64,000 nt of DNA from Bradyrhizobium sp. 21 (GTDB lineage Bacteria; Pseudomonadota; Alphaproteobacteria; Rhizobiales; Xanthobacteraceae): the NCBI RefSeq assembly GCF_023073335.1, contig NZ_JADPJG010000032.1, positions 549,858 to 613,857 of the forward strand, in the 5' to 3' direction. A program made the position numbers and the translations under genes. The notes below the pieces were generated by a model. The model made no database searches. It saw only the letters and a program-made list of their open reading frames with translations, and was not told where the DNA came from. This document shows, in pieces, positions 43,828 to 52,017 of the stretch. How positions within the stretch are numbered: position 1 is the first letter of the stretch; every line of letters starts with the position of its first letter.

Positions 43828-45461
43828 GCCGCCTCCTCGCGTCGCATCCAGTCTTTAAGGATTGCTGCCGCCTGCATCTGATCGAGACGGACGATCTGCT
43901 CCAGCCGCTTCTGCGGCGTTCGCTGCATCTTGCCTTCGAGGTCTTCGACGAGGTTGAGCTCGGCCTCCTCGCCATCCGCCAATGCAAGGGCCGCCGCAGC
44001 GGCGGAGGCCTCGAGCTGGGCCGCTTCCGCCGCCTCGGTCTGCTCCTGCGCCGCGCGGTGGGTCAGGATGCCGTTGACCGCGGGCCGAAGTCCGAACCAC
44101 ACCAGCATCGAAGCTACGGCCAGGATCGTGACCGCGTTGATGACGCTGCCGAGCTGCTTGTTGATCATCTCGACGAAACTGATCGGCGGCACCGGCGCCA
44201 GTTCGCGCGAGCCTTCGATGAAATCGACGGCCGTCACCTGGATCTGGTCGCCGCGGGCCTTGTCCAGCCCGCCGGCCGTGGCCGCCAGCTGGCTGATCTC
44301 GGCGAGCTTGCTGTCGACGATGGCCTGGTTGCTCTTGTCGCCGAGGTCGGCGACGAGCCGCCCGCGATTGACCAGGACGGCGATGAAGAGTTTCTTGACC
44401 GAATAGCCGTCGCTCACCGTCGTCGTGGTCTTGGAGGACACCTCGAAATTGGTAACGTCCTCGCGGCGGCTCTTGTCCTCGTTGGAGTTCTTGCCACCGC
44501 CGGCGTTCACCTGCTGGTCGGGAAGATTCTGCTGCACCGTGGTCGGCTGCGAACGGTCCGCGTTCTGCGACGATTCCTTCTCGCGCACGTTTCGCACGGA
44601 TCGCTCCGCGCGGCTCTCCGGATCGTAGACGGTCTCGTTGGTCTGCCGCTTGTCGGTGGAGAGCTGCGGGGAGACGCTCACCTCGAAATTGTCGATCCCG
44701 AGATACGGCGTCAGTGCCTTGCGGATGTTCTCCTGCACCATCCCTCCGACGGTCTTCTGGAGGCTCGCCATCTTGGTCGGCGCCGCAGTGGCCTCGTCCT
44801 CTTCCGCCAGCAGCATCGAACCGTCAGCATCCAGCACCGTCACCTTGTCCCGACTCATGCCCGGAATGGCGGCGGCGACGAGATGGCGGATCGACTGCGC
44901 CGTGCGCGCCTCGAGCGCGCCGTCGGTGCGCAGCACGACCGATGCCGAAGGCGGCTGCTGCGTCGCGCGGAACGAGCCGCGGACCGGCAGCACGATGTGC
45001 ACCCGCGCGGCCTTCACGCCCTTCATCAACTGAACGGTGCGCGCGATCTCGCCTTCCAGCGCCCGCAGCTTGGTGACCTCCTGCATGAACGATGTCAGGC
45101 CGAGCGAGCCGATCTTGTCGAACAGCTCGTAGCCGGAATTAGCGCTGGTCGGCAGCCCCTTCTCCGCGAGCAGCATCCGCGCCTGCATGGTCTGGCTCGG
45201 GCGCACCGAGAGGGCGTCACCGGCCGTATTGACGTCGAAGGTGATGTTCTGCTCGCGCAGCGCGGCGCCCATGCGCGTCACGTCTTCGCGGCTGAGGCCC
45301 GTGTAGAGTGTTTCGAATTCAGGCCGGCTCAGATAATAGGCGCCGCCGACGACGGTGACGAGAACGGCAAAGCCGATCAATCCCAAGGCCATCAGGCGTC
45401 GCGGCCCGAGCTCCAGCAGATTGTTGAGCAGTTGCTGTATTTGCGCACGACTGAACAGCAT
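43824..45461 (-). CDS. fliF: flagellar MS-ring protein FliF
   Basis: 545 residues. ATG at 45461 with ACGAGG upstream; a GTG 33 bp earlier is less likely. First membrane helix LMALGLIGFAVLVTVVGGAYYL at ~20-41, ring-building motifs (YELFDKIGSLGLTSFMQEVTKLRALEGEIARTVQ; ARVHIVLP), second helix near 440 (SVINAVTILAVASMLVWFGL) and a C-terminal FliG-binding tail (KRLEQIVRLDQMQAAAILKDWMRREEAA). It forms the MS ring. First gene of fliF-fliH-motB-motC-fliK. Confidence 0.96.
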   Translation of the reverse strand: MLFSRAQIQQLLNNLLELGPRRLMALGLIGFAVLVTVVGGAYYLSRPEFETLYTGLSREDVTRMGAALREQNITFDVNTAGDALSVRPSQTMQARMLLAEKGLPTSANSGYELFDKIGSLGLTSFMQEVTKLRALEGEIARTVQLMKGVKAARVHIVLPVRGSFRATQQPPSASVVLRTDGALEARTAQSIRHLVAAAIPGMSRDKVTVLDADGSMLLAEEDEATAAPTKMASLQKTVGGMVQENIRKALTPYLGIDNFEVSVSPQLSTDKRQTNETVYDPESRAERSVRNVREKESSQNADRSQPTTVQQNLPDQQVNAGGGKNSNEDKSRREDVTNFEVSSKTTTTVSDGYSVKKLFIAVLVNRGRLVADLGDKSNQAIVDSKLAEISQLAATAGGLDKARGDQIQVTAVDFIEGSRELAPVPPISFVEMINKQLGSVINAVTILAVASMLVWFGLRPAVNGILTHRAAQEQTEAAEAAQLEASAAAAALALADGEEAELNLVEDLEGKMQRTPQKRLEQIVRLDQMQAAAILKDWMRREEAA

Positions 45462-45502
45462 ATGACCTCGTACCAATGCGAACGTAGATGACACTCCGCT
45501 GC

Positions 45503-45521
45503 CAACCTTGTCTGAAGGTTG
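45503..45521. promoter_or_regulatory. inverted repeat upstream of fliF
   Basis: CAACCTT-GTCTG-AAGGTTG, a perfect 7-bp dyad located 42-60 bp before the fliF ATG, the same distance at which the other flagellar promoter motif occurs. Its sequence is different, so it may be a separate operator. Confidence 0.4.
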
Positions 45522-45708
45522 CGCGTGAACACGAATGTGTCGGTTCGCAGGCGAGGCGTTGCAATTTTACCAGAGATTGCGTGACGCAAGTGCGCGCGTC
45601 GGCAACGGACCGCCGGACGCGATACCAGTCGGACGGTTGCAACGTATGGCGTCGGGAGGTTGGTCTTCGGGCGCGTCATGCGCCGTCGCATCCGCCGTTC
45701 ACGGCGGG

Positions 45709-45735
45709 GACCGTGCTCCCTCAGGGAGCACGGTC
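45709..45735 (-). terminator. terminator after flagellin gene 2
   Basis: GACCGTGCTCCC-TCA-GGGAGCACGGTC: perfect 12-bp stem with a 3-nt loop, beginning 18 bp after the flagellin stop codon on the minus strand. It separates the flagellin from fliF. Confidence 0.82.
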
Positions 45736-45752
45736 GTTTTCGAAGCCGCGGC

Positions 45753-46691
45753 TTAGCGGAACAGCGACAGGATGCTCTGGCTGTTCTGGTTGGCGATCGA
45801 GAGCGCCTGGACGCCGAGCTGCTGCTGGGTCTGGAGGGCCTGAAGGCGGGTCGATTCCGCGTTCATGTCGGCGTCGACGAGCTGGCCGACACCGCGATCA
45901 ACCGAGTCCATGAGGGTTTTCACGAAGTCGGTGTTGGTCGCGATGCGGTTCTTGACGGCACCGAGATTGGCGGCGGCCGAGGCCACCGAGTTGATCGCCG
46001 TGGTGACCTGCACGATGTAGCCATCGAGCAGGGTCTGCTTGGCGGCCGAGTCGTCGATGGTATTGATGTTGATCGTGTCGACCGAGGGAGCGGTCGAGCC
46101 GGCCAACGCGTCCAGGAGGCCGGTCTTGGATGCGCCGCCGACGGTGTAGAGCGCGTAGGTGGCGGTCGTCACCGTGATGGAGCCGATGGTGGGCGTACCG
46201 CCGACACGCGAGTACGACGACACGAGGCTGAAGCTCGTCGGCGTCGCCGTGGACGAGGTCGAGGTGTCGATGCTCAGCCAGTTGATTCCGTTGAAGGTCG
46301 CCGAGTTGGCCTTGAGCTTCATGTCCTGCTGGATCTGGGTGATGTCAGCCTGGATCTTGGTACGGTCGATACCGGCGGTCTTGGCTTCGACCAGCAGCGA
46401 CTGGAGCTTGGTCAGGCCGGAGTTCTTGTCGCCGATGACCGTGGTCAGAGCGGTATATTCGGTGTCGACGGTGGCGGCCGACAGACCGAGCGAGTCGGAG
46501 ATCGCCGAGAGCGCGGCGTTGTCCGAGCGCATCGAGGTTGCGATCGACCAGTAGGCGGCGTTGTCGGAAGCGGTCGAGACGCGCTGGCCGGTGGAGATGC
46601 GATTTTCGGTCGTCTGCAAGGCAGAGCTGACAGACCGGAGGGTCTGGAGCGCGGTCATTGCGGCGGAGTTGGTAAGGAGGCTAGAACCCAT
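45753..46691 (-). CDS. lafA: lateral-type flagellin, second tandem copy
   Basis: A 312-residue filament protein starting at the ATG at 46691, with AAAGGGA upstream; the in-frame TTG/ATG codons further up lie inside the leader RNA. The N-terminal domain (AMTALQTLRSVSSALQTTENRISTGQRV) and C-terminal domain (NAESTRLQALQTQQQLGVQALSIANQNSQSILSLFR) are the conserved export and polymerisation ends. The other flagellin differs at only about 20 positions, and a central stretch of 98 residues is identical. Size and pairing resemble LafA1/LafA2 of B. diazoefficiens. It has its own structured leader. Confidence 0.94.
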   Translation of the reverse strand: MGSSLLTNSAAMTALQTLRSVSSALQTTENRISTGQRVSTASDNAAYWSIATSMRSDNAALSAISDSLGLSAATVDTEYTALTTVIGDKNSGLTKLQSLLVEAKTAGIDRTKIQADITQIQQDMKLKANSATFNGINWLSIDTSTSSTATPTSFSLVSSYSRVGGTPTIGSITVTTATYALYTVGGASKTGLLDALAGSTAPSVDTININTIDDSAAKQTLLDGYIVQVTTAINSVASAAANLGAVKNRIATNTDFVKTLMDSVDRGVGQLVDADMNAESTRLQALQTQQQLGVQALSIANQNSQSILSLFR

Positions 46692-46722
46692 TTTGATGTC
46701 CCTTTGGAGATTGAATTGTGCT

Positions 46723-46807
46723 GGGGACATACCGGACTTGCACCGGTACGACAGGGCGGCGTCATGCCTTTGGGCCGCTGAAAGCGGGTTAATGCCCAAC
46801 CTGTCGT
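46723..46807 (-). ncRNA. structured flagellin mRNA leader, copy 2 (flg-Rhizobiales-like)
   Basis: An ~85-nt 5' leader element, 32 nt before the flagellin ATG. Pairings on the genomic strand: ACGACAGG (46748-46755) with CCTGTCGT (46800-46807), TTGGGC (46770-46775) with GCCCAA (46794-46799), and TACCGG (46730-46735) with CCGGTA (46743-46748). The other flagellin gene has the same layout with compensatory substitutions. It may be the Rfam flg-Rhizobiales motif, known from memory to precede rhizobial flagellar genes. Confidence 0.75.
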
Positions 46808-46912
46808 AACGGAGACGCTAGCGTGCGAAGCTTGTGCGAGGCTTGTGGCTCTGTGGCCCAGCCGCAACAGGGCGGCCGAAATTAGGCGCGCGCGGCGTCA
46901 CGCCAAAACGAA

Positions 46913-46942
46913 AGGGCCGCGCTTCGCGAGAAGCGCGGCCCT
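46913..46942 (-). terminator. terminator after flagellin gene 1
   Basis: AGGGCCGCGCTTC-GCGA-GAAGCGCGGCCCT: perfect 13-bp stem with a GNRA-like tetraloop, 19 bp after the flagellin stop; the minus-strand transcript then runs through TTTCGTTTT. It lies upstream of the second flagellin leader. Confidence 0.88.
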
Positions 46943-46960
46943 CCCTGGATGGTTTGAAGC

Positions 46961-47896
46961 TTAGCGGAACAGCGACAGGATGCTCTGGCTGCTGTTGTTG
47001 GCGATCGAGAGCGCCTGCACGCCGAGCTGCTGCTGGACCTGGAGGGCCGCCAACCGGGTGGACTCCTGGTTCATGTCAGCGTCGACGAGCTGGCCGACAC
47101 CGCGATCAAGCGAGTCCATGAGGGTCTTCACGAAGTTCGAGTTGGTCGCGAGACGGTTCTTGACGGCACCGAGATTGGCGGCGGCCGAGGCCACCGAGTT
47201 GATCGCAGTGGTGACCTGCGCGATGTAGCCATCGAGCAGGGTCTGCTTGGCGGCCGAGTCGTCGATGGTGTTGATGTTGATCGTGTCGACGGACGGAGCG
47301 GTCGAGCCGGCCAACGCGTCCAGGAGGCCGGTCTTGGATGCGCCGCCGACGGTGTAGAGCGCGTAGGTGGCGGTCGTCACCGTGATGGAGCCGATGGTGG
47401 GCGTACCGCCGACACGCGAGTACGACGACACGAGGCTGAAGCTCGTCGGCGTAGCCGTGGACGAGGTCGAGGTGTCGATGCTCAGCCAGTTGATTCCGTT
47501 GAAGGTCGCCGAGTTGGCTGTCGACTTCATCTGCTGCTGGAGCTGGGTGATGTCGGCCTGGATCTTGGTGCGGTCGATACCGGCGGTCTTGGCTTCGACC
47601 AGCAGCGACTGGAGCTTGGTCAGGCCGGAGTCCTTGTCGCCGATGACCGTGGTCAGAGCGGTATATTCGGTGTCGACGGTCGCGCCCGACAGGCCGAGCG
47701 AGTCGGAGATCGCCGAGAGCGCTGCGTTGTCCGAGCGCATCGAGGTTGCGATCGACCAGTAGGCGGCGTTGTCCGAAGCGGTCGAGACGCGCTGGCCGGT
47801 GGAGATGCGGTTCTGCGTGGTGGAGAGCTGCGAGCTGACAGACCGCAAGGTCTGGAGCGCGGTCATGGCAGTCGAGTTCGTAAGCAGGCTTGACAT
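46961..47896 (-). CDS. lafA: lateral-type flagellin, first tandem copy
   Basis: A 311-residue flagellin, near-twin of the copy at 45753-46691. Conserved ends are AMTALQTLRSVSSQLSTTQNRISTGQRV and NQESTRLAALQVQQQLGVQALSIANNSSQSILSLFR; the short central region contains TFNGINWLSIDTSTSST and SYSRVGGTPTIGSITV. Both lack the long variable domain of large flagellins, as expected of thin lateral filaments. AAAGGGA lies before the ATG. The promoter should be in the 240-bp gap upstream, before fliP. Confidence 0.94.
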   Translation of the reverse strand: MSSLLTNSTAMTALQTLRSVSSQLSTTQNRISTGQRVSTASDNAAYWSIATSMRSDNAALSAISDSLGLSGATVDTEYTALTTVIGDKDSGLTKLQSLLVEAKTAGIDRTKIQADITQLQQQMKSTANSATFNGINWLSIDTSTSSTATPTSFSLVSSYSRVGGTPTIGSITVTTATYALYTVGGASKTGLLDALAGSTAPSVDTININTIDDSAAKQTLLDGYIAQVTTAINSVASAAANLGAVKNRLATNSNFVKTLMDSLDRGVGQLVDADMNQESTRLAALQVQQQLGVQALSIANNSSQSILSLFR

Positions 47897-47935
47897 TGCG
47901 AATGTCCCTTTGATGTACGCGTTACATTTTCACGA

Positions 47936-48015
47936 GGGGACATACCGGGCTTTCACCGGTACGGAGGGGCGGCATCATGCCTTTGGACTGACGTGGGTGG
48001 GGTCCAACCCGCCGT
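47936..48015 (-). ncRNA. structured flagellin mRNA leader, copy 1 (flg-Rhizobiales-like)
   Basis: Same architecture as the copy at 46723-46807. Pairings: ACGGAGGG (47961-47968) with CCCGCCGT (48008-48015, one mismatch), TTGGAC (47983-47988) with GTCCAA (48002-48007), and TACCGG (47943-47948) with CCGGTA (47956-47961). Relative to copy 2, pairs change on both sides, which supports an RNA structure. It ends 40 nt before the flagellin ATG. Confidence 0.75.
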
Positions 48016-48083
48016 GACGCATTGCTAACACGCCGAATCTTGCCCGCAGATTAAGATCGGCTTGAATTGCGCAGCAATATCAT

Positions 48084-48111
48084 ATGGTTAACATTACCCT
48101 TTGCTAACCAT
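48084..48111. promoter_or_regulatory. inverted repeat in the flagellin promoter region
   Basis: ATGGTTA-N14-TAACCAT, a perfect 7-bp dyad in an AT-rich stretch about 190 bp upstream of the first flagellin ATG and 28 bp from the fliP stop. Candidate activator site for flagellin transcription; the second flagellin leader has no such dyad. Confidence 0.4.
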
Positions 48112-48138
48112 AACCGGCGGCCGGCCGGCGATCGCGGC

Positions 48139-48879
48139 TTACGAGAACGACCGCACCAGTCCGGAGGCGAGCAGGTTCCAGCCGTCGATCAGCACGAAGA
48201 ACAGCATCTTGAACGGCAGTGCGAGGATCGTCGGCGGCATCATCATCATGCCCATCGACATGGTCAGCGTCGCCACGATCATGTCGATGACGAGGAACGG
48301 CAGGATGATGAGGAATCCGATTTCGAACGAGCGCCTGAGCTCGGAGATCATGAAGGCCGGAATGATGACGCGCATGTCGACGCGCTTGTCGTCGAACTTC
48401 TTGCGGAAGCTCTCCGCGGCGAGCGCCTCGAAGGTCTGCAGATCCTTGTCGCGAACATGGGCCAGCATGAACTCGCGGAACGGGTCGGTGATCTTCAGAT
48501 AGGCCTCTTCCTCCGAGATCTCGTTCTTCATCAGCGGCTGGACGCCGGTTTCCCAGGCGCGGTCGAAGGTCGGCGCCATCACGTAGAAGGTCATGAACAG
48601 CGCGAGGCTGATCAGCACCAGATTGGCCGGGGTGGTCTGGAGGCCGAGACCGGCGCGCAGGAACGACAGCGCCACCGCAAAGCGCGTGAAGCTCGTCACC
48701 ATGATGAGCAGTCCCGGCGCCACCGACAGCACGGTGATCACCGCCATCAGCTGGATGATCCGGCCGCTGGTCGAGCCGTTGCCCGGCGGCAGCAGCGAGT
48801 TGAGGTCCGGAATCTGGGCCAGTGCCACCTCGGGCAGCACGACCAGAACCAACGCGAGCAGCAGGACTCTCAGTTTCAC
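48139..48879 (-). CDS. fliP: flagellar export gate protein FliP
   Basis: 246 residues with a signal-like N-terminus (LLLALVLVVLPEVALA) and four membrane segments. Conserved FliP blocks are MVTSFTRFAVALSFLRAGLGLQTTPANLVLISLALFMTFYVMAP and the C-terminal PFLVIDMIVATLTMSMGMMMMPPTILALPFKMLFFVLIDGW. The start is a GTG at 48879, overlapping the fliL stop as GTGA. FliP forms the core of the export channel with FliR and FliQ. Confidence 0.96.
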   Translation of the reverse strand: MKLRVLLLALVLVVLPEVALAQIPDLNSLLPPGNGSTSGRIIQLMAVITVLSVAPGLLIMVTSFTRFAVALSFLRAGLGLQTTPANLVLISLALFMTFYVMAPTFDRAWETGVQPLMKNEISEEEAYLKITDPFREFMLAHVRDKDLQTFEALAAESFRKKFDDKRVDMRVIIPAFMISELRRSFEIGFLIILPFLVIDMIVATLTMSMGMMMMPPTILALPFKMLFFVLIDGWNLLASGLVRSFS

Positions 48880-49319
48880 TGAATCACCAACGTCTCAATG
48901 ATCAATTCGCGGATCTTGCCCGACGAGCGGATATTGGCGCGCTCGGTCAAATCGTCGCGCAGATGCTGAAGCCCGCGCGCGCCGTCGAACTGCGCAACCG
49001 TCGCCGACCGCAGATAGGTGACGATATCCTCGCTGATGTGGGCGGCCAGGATGCCGGCATCCTCGTCGCTCATGCTATCGGTCACCATGGAGGCTTCGAT
49101 GCGGGCCCAGTTGTTGGCCGGCGCGGCGAGATTGGTCACGATCGGGGACAGTTTCCTGAGCCGCGCACTGCCCGCGTAGCTCGTCGCAAGCGGTGGCGGC
49201 GTGGCGGTTTTCTTCGCATCGGCGACGCGCTCGGCGGCCGCAAACAGATGCAGGCCGGCAATGGCGCCCACGCCGATCGCGATCAGGGTCAGCACCATGA
49301 TGGCCGCAATCAGGCGCAT
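48876..49319 (-). CDS. fliL: flagellar basal-body-associated protein FliL
   Basis: 147 residues: one N-terminal membrane helix (LIAAIMVLTLIAIGVGAIAGLHLF) and a periplasmic domain ending in VAQFDGARGLQHLRDDLTERANIRSSGKIRELIIETLVIQ, the FliL signature. It surrounds or stabilises the stator and increases motor output. Followed by fliP with GTGA overlap, the standard pair. AGGGGACG precedes the ATG. Confidence 0.92.
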   Translation of the reverse strand: MRLIAAIMVLTLIAIGVGAIAGLHLFAAAERVADAKKTATPPPLATSYAGSARLRKLSPIVTNLAAPANNWARIEASMVTDSMSDEDAGILAAHISEDIVTYLRSATVAQFDGARGLQHLRDDLTERANIRSSGKIRELIIETLVIQ

Positions 49320-49361
49320 GACGTCCCCTGTCCTCGCGACGCGGCCCGACGGTCGCTGCTT

Positions 49362-50057
49362 TCAGAATGGTGCCACGGCGTCATAGATCCGATGTCCCCA
49401 TCCAGGCTGTTGCACGTCTGACAGATTTCCGCGACCGCCATAGGCCACGCGCGCCTCGGCGATCTTCTCGTATGAGATGGTGTTGGTTCGCGAGATGTCG
49501 CGTGGACGCACGATACCGCCGACGTTGAGCACGCGCATCTCCGTGTTGACCTTGAACTCCTGCGAACCGCTGATCATCATATTGCCGTTCGGCAACACGT
49601 CGGTGACGATGGCGGCAATCGACAGCTTGATGTCCTCGGTCCGATCGATCTGGCCGTTGCCCTTGATCTGGGTATTGGTGTTCAGATTGGCGTTCGTCGA
49701 GCCCTTGTCCTGCCATCCCGCGACGTCCATCAGCCAGCTGAGGCCGAACTTGATCTGCGAATCGCGCGAGCGGTCGGTCTTGTTGTCGAGCTTGGCCTTG
49801 TCCTGCATCGAGATGATGATCGTGACCACATCGCCGGTGCGGCGAGCGCGGGGATCACGGTAGAGATCGGTGCCGTCGTCCCAGGTCGAGCGGTAGCTGA
49901 CGGGCGTGCGCATGCGGGGGGTCACCGGGATCGGATCGGCCTGCGTCCTCAGGCCGCTGCCCACGGGCGACAGGCTCGGGCCGGTCAGGATCTCGGCGGG
50001 ATCGTGGGAACACCCGGCTAGCAATAACAGCGACAGGATGAGGATTGGCAGCTTCAT
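49362..50057 (-). CDS. flgH: flagellar L-ring lipoprotein FlgH
   Basis: 231 residues. Lipoprotein signal with lipobox LLLAGC (Cys ~16), then YRSTWDDGTDLYRDPRARRTGDVVTIIISMQDKAKLDNKTDRSR, and the C-terminal MMISGSQEFKVNTEMRVLNVGGIVRPRDISRTNTISYEKIAEARVAYGGRG, which are diagnostic of FlgH. It forms the outer-membrane L ring. Starts directly at the motE stop. Confidence 0.95.
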   Translation of the reverse strand: MKLPILILSLLLLAGCSHDPAEILTGPSLSPVGSGLRTQADPIPVTPRMRTPVSYRSTWDDGTDLYRDPRARRTGDVVTIIISMQDKAKLDNKTDRSRDSQIKFGLSWLMDVAGWQDKGSTNANLNTNTQIKGNGQIDRTEDIKLSIAAIVTDVLPNGNMMISGSQEFKVNTEMRVLNVGGIVRPRDISRTNTISYEKIAEARVAYGGRGNLSDVQQPGWGHRIYDAVAPF

Positions 50058-50819
50058 TTATCTGGTCTTTCCGTCATCCACCCGACGCATTCCGCCGAGC
50101 AGATCGGCAAGGTGCGCTGCGCGCCCCGTCTCCATCTCGTTGAAGATTGCGCTCGAGCTCCTCGGGCTCAGCTTTGCGAGCACGGCCGCAGCCGTCTCGT
50201 CCGCCATGCCGGCGATCTGCGTCGCGGCAGCGTCCGGCTTCATGCGCGAGTAGATCTCGACGACGCTGGCTTCGGCCTTCTTCAGGAAGTCGTCGCGCAA
50301 CGCCATCCACTTCTCGTATTCGGCGCGCTTGGCCTCGACCTCGGCAATCCGCTCGCGCAACTGGTTCTCGGCCTTCTCCAGCTCCTTGAGCTGCCAGGCC
50401 AGCCTTGCATCGACGGCGGGGTCGGCGACGTTGCTGCAGAACAGGGCGACTTCGTTGTCCGCGGTTGCAGCGGCCTGGGGCGGCGCAGGCTTCGGCGGCG
50501 CCGTGACGCTGGCGGGCTTGACCGGTCGTATTGGCGCGGCTGTGGGTGCCGGCGCGGGCTTCTCGGGAGCCGGCACTGCACCCGTGGTCGCGGGCCCTGC
50601 GTCTTCGGTCGCCCACGCCGTCGCCCGGATCGCCGCATTGTCGCTCGGGATCGACGAAATCGGCTTCTGCGGTCCCGGCGCGCGGGCGCGCGCGAAGGAC
50701 AGCAGGTTGAGCGGCTTCGACGGCTTGGCCTCATCCAGCGCCAGCACGGGCGATGCGCTCGCAAGCGCGAACACCGCGATCAGGAGGAGGAGTAGGGCTT
50801 TGTGATCCAGCTTCAACAT
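50058..50819 (-). CDS. motE: MotE, chaperone for MotC
   Basis: 253 residues with a signal peptide (LLLLLIAVFALASASPVLA), a Pro/Ala-rich linker (~60-120), a charged coiled coil (LAWQLKELEKAENQLRERIAEVEAKRAEYEKW) and a C-terminal MgtE-N-like domain (YSRMKPDAAATQIAGMADETAAAVLAKLSPRSSSAIFNEME). In Sinorhizobium the gene between flgI and flgH encodes MotE, a periplasmic chaperone for MotC; position and domain layout match here, and motC is present. Confidence 0.88.
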   Translation of the reverse strand: MLKLDHKALLLLLIAVFALASASPVLALDEAKPSKPLNLLSFARARAPGPQKPISSIPSDNAAIRATAWATEDAGPATTGAVPAPEKPAPAPTAAPIRPVKPASVTAPPKPAPPQAAATADNEVALFCSNVADPAVDARLAWQLKELEKAENQLRERIAEVEAKRAEYEKWMALRDDFLKKAEASVVEIYSRMKPDAAATQIAGMADETAAAVLAKLSPRSSSAIFNEMETGRAAHLADLLGGMRRVDDGKTR

Positions 50820-50886
50820 CGGGCCGCGTGCGATTCTCGGTCAAGACCTGAGCATTGAGCGACCAAGCTTGCACGACGCTTGCGCA

Positions 50887-52017
50887 TCATTGCACGACGA
50901 CATCGGCCTGGAGGGCGCCGGCCGTCTTGATCGCCTGGAGGATCGCGATGATGCCCGACGGCTTCAGGCCGATCTGGTTCAGCCCGCGCACCAGGCGTTG
51001 GAGATCGACGCCGCTCAGGATCGCCACCTGCGATCCGGCCTCGTTGGCCTCGACCACGGTCTGGGGTACGACCACCGTCTGTCCCCGCGAGAACGGCGCC
51101 GGCTGCGACACCACGGGAAGCTCGGTGACGCGGACCGTCAGATTGCCGTGCGTGACGGCGACGGTCGATATTCGTACGTCGCGTCCGATCACCACCGTGC
51201 CGGTGCGCTCGTTGATCACCACCCGCGCCGGCGTATCCGGCTCGACCGTCAGCTCGCCGATTTCGGCAAGAAAGCGGACCGGACCGATATGGCGCGGCTT
51301 CGACAGTACGATGGTGCGGAAGTCGCGTTCGAAGGCGATCTGGGCGCGGTAGCGTCCGCCCGCGTAGCGGTTGATGGCGTCGAGAATTCGCGTTGCGGTG
51401 ACGAAATCGGGGTTCTTCAGTTCCAACACAAGGTACTCCATTTCATGGAGACTACCCTGCACCTCGCGCTCGACCAGCGCGCCGTTCGGAATGCGGCCCG
51501 CGGTCGGCGTGCCCTGGCTGACGTTCTGGGCCTGACCTCCGACACTGTAACCCGCGACCGTGACCGCTCCTTGCGCCACCGCGTAGACGGCACCGTCCGC
51601 CGCGCGCAGCGACGTCATCACCAGCGTGCCGCCGAGCAGCGAGGTCGCATCGCCGAGCGACGACACGGTCACGTCCATGCGCTCGCCCGCACCGATCGAA
51701 GGCTGCAGGTCCGCCGTCACCATCACGGCCGCGACGTTGCGCGTGCGCAACGTCGTCGGACGCGGGGGATTGTTGGTGCTCGTGGTCTCGTTCCTGACAT
51801 TGATGCCCATGTTCTCGAGCATCGATTGCAGGGACTGCTCCGTGAACGGCGCATTGCGAAGCGTGTCGCCAGTGCCGTTCAGGCCGATGACGAGGCCATA
51901 GCCGACGATCTGGTTTTCGCGCAATCCCTTGATGTCCGCGATGTCCTTGATGCGGACGGCGGCCTGGGCGCTGACGGCGGAGACGAGCAGGACGAGCGCA
52001 AGCAGGAATCTGGTCAT
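50887..52017 (-). CDS. flgI: flagellar P-ring protein FlgI
   Basis: 376 residues with a cleaved signal peptide (FLLALVLLVSAVSAQA) and the FlgI core: VRIKDIADIKGLRENQIVGYGLVIGLNGTGDTLRNAPFTEQSLQSMLENMGINV; the C-terminal GVDLQRLVRGLNQIGLKPSGIIAILQAIKTAGALQADVVVQ is standard. It assembles the periplasmic P ring with help from FlgA. Its ATG overlaps the flgA stop. Confidence 0.96.
   Translation of the reverse strand: MTRFLLALVLLVSAVSAQAAVRIKDIADIKGLRENQIVGYGLVIGLNGTGDTLRNAPFTEQSLQSMLENMGINVRNETTSTNNPPRPTTLRTRNVAAVMVTADLQPSIGAGERMDVTVSSLGDATSLLGGTLVMTSLRAADGAVYAVAQGAVTVAGYSVGGQAQNVSQGTPTAGRIPNGALVEREVQGSLHEMEYLVLELKNPDFVTATRILDAINRYAGGRYRAQIAFERDFRTIVLSKPRHIGPVRFLAEIGELTVEPDTPARVVINERTGTVVIGRDVRISTVAVTHGNLTVRVTELPVVSQPAPFSRGQTVVVPQTVVEANEAGSQVAILSGVDLQRLVRGLNQIGLKPSGIIAILQAIKTAGALQADVVVQ

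Noticed and set aside
46723..48015. Cobalamin-riboswitch reading of the flagellin leader (sequence GGTGCAAGTCCGG)
   Set aside because: Only a short resemblance to the B12-box region; the rest of the riboswitch core is missing, the genes are flagellins, and the pairing pattern differs.
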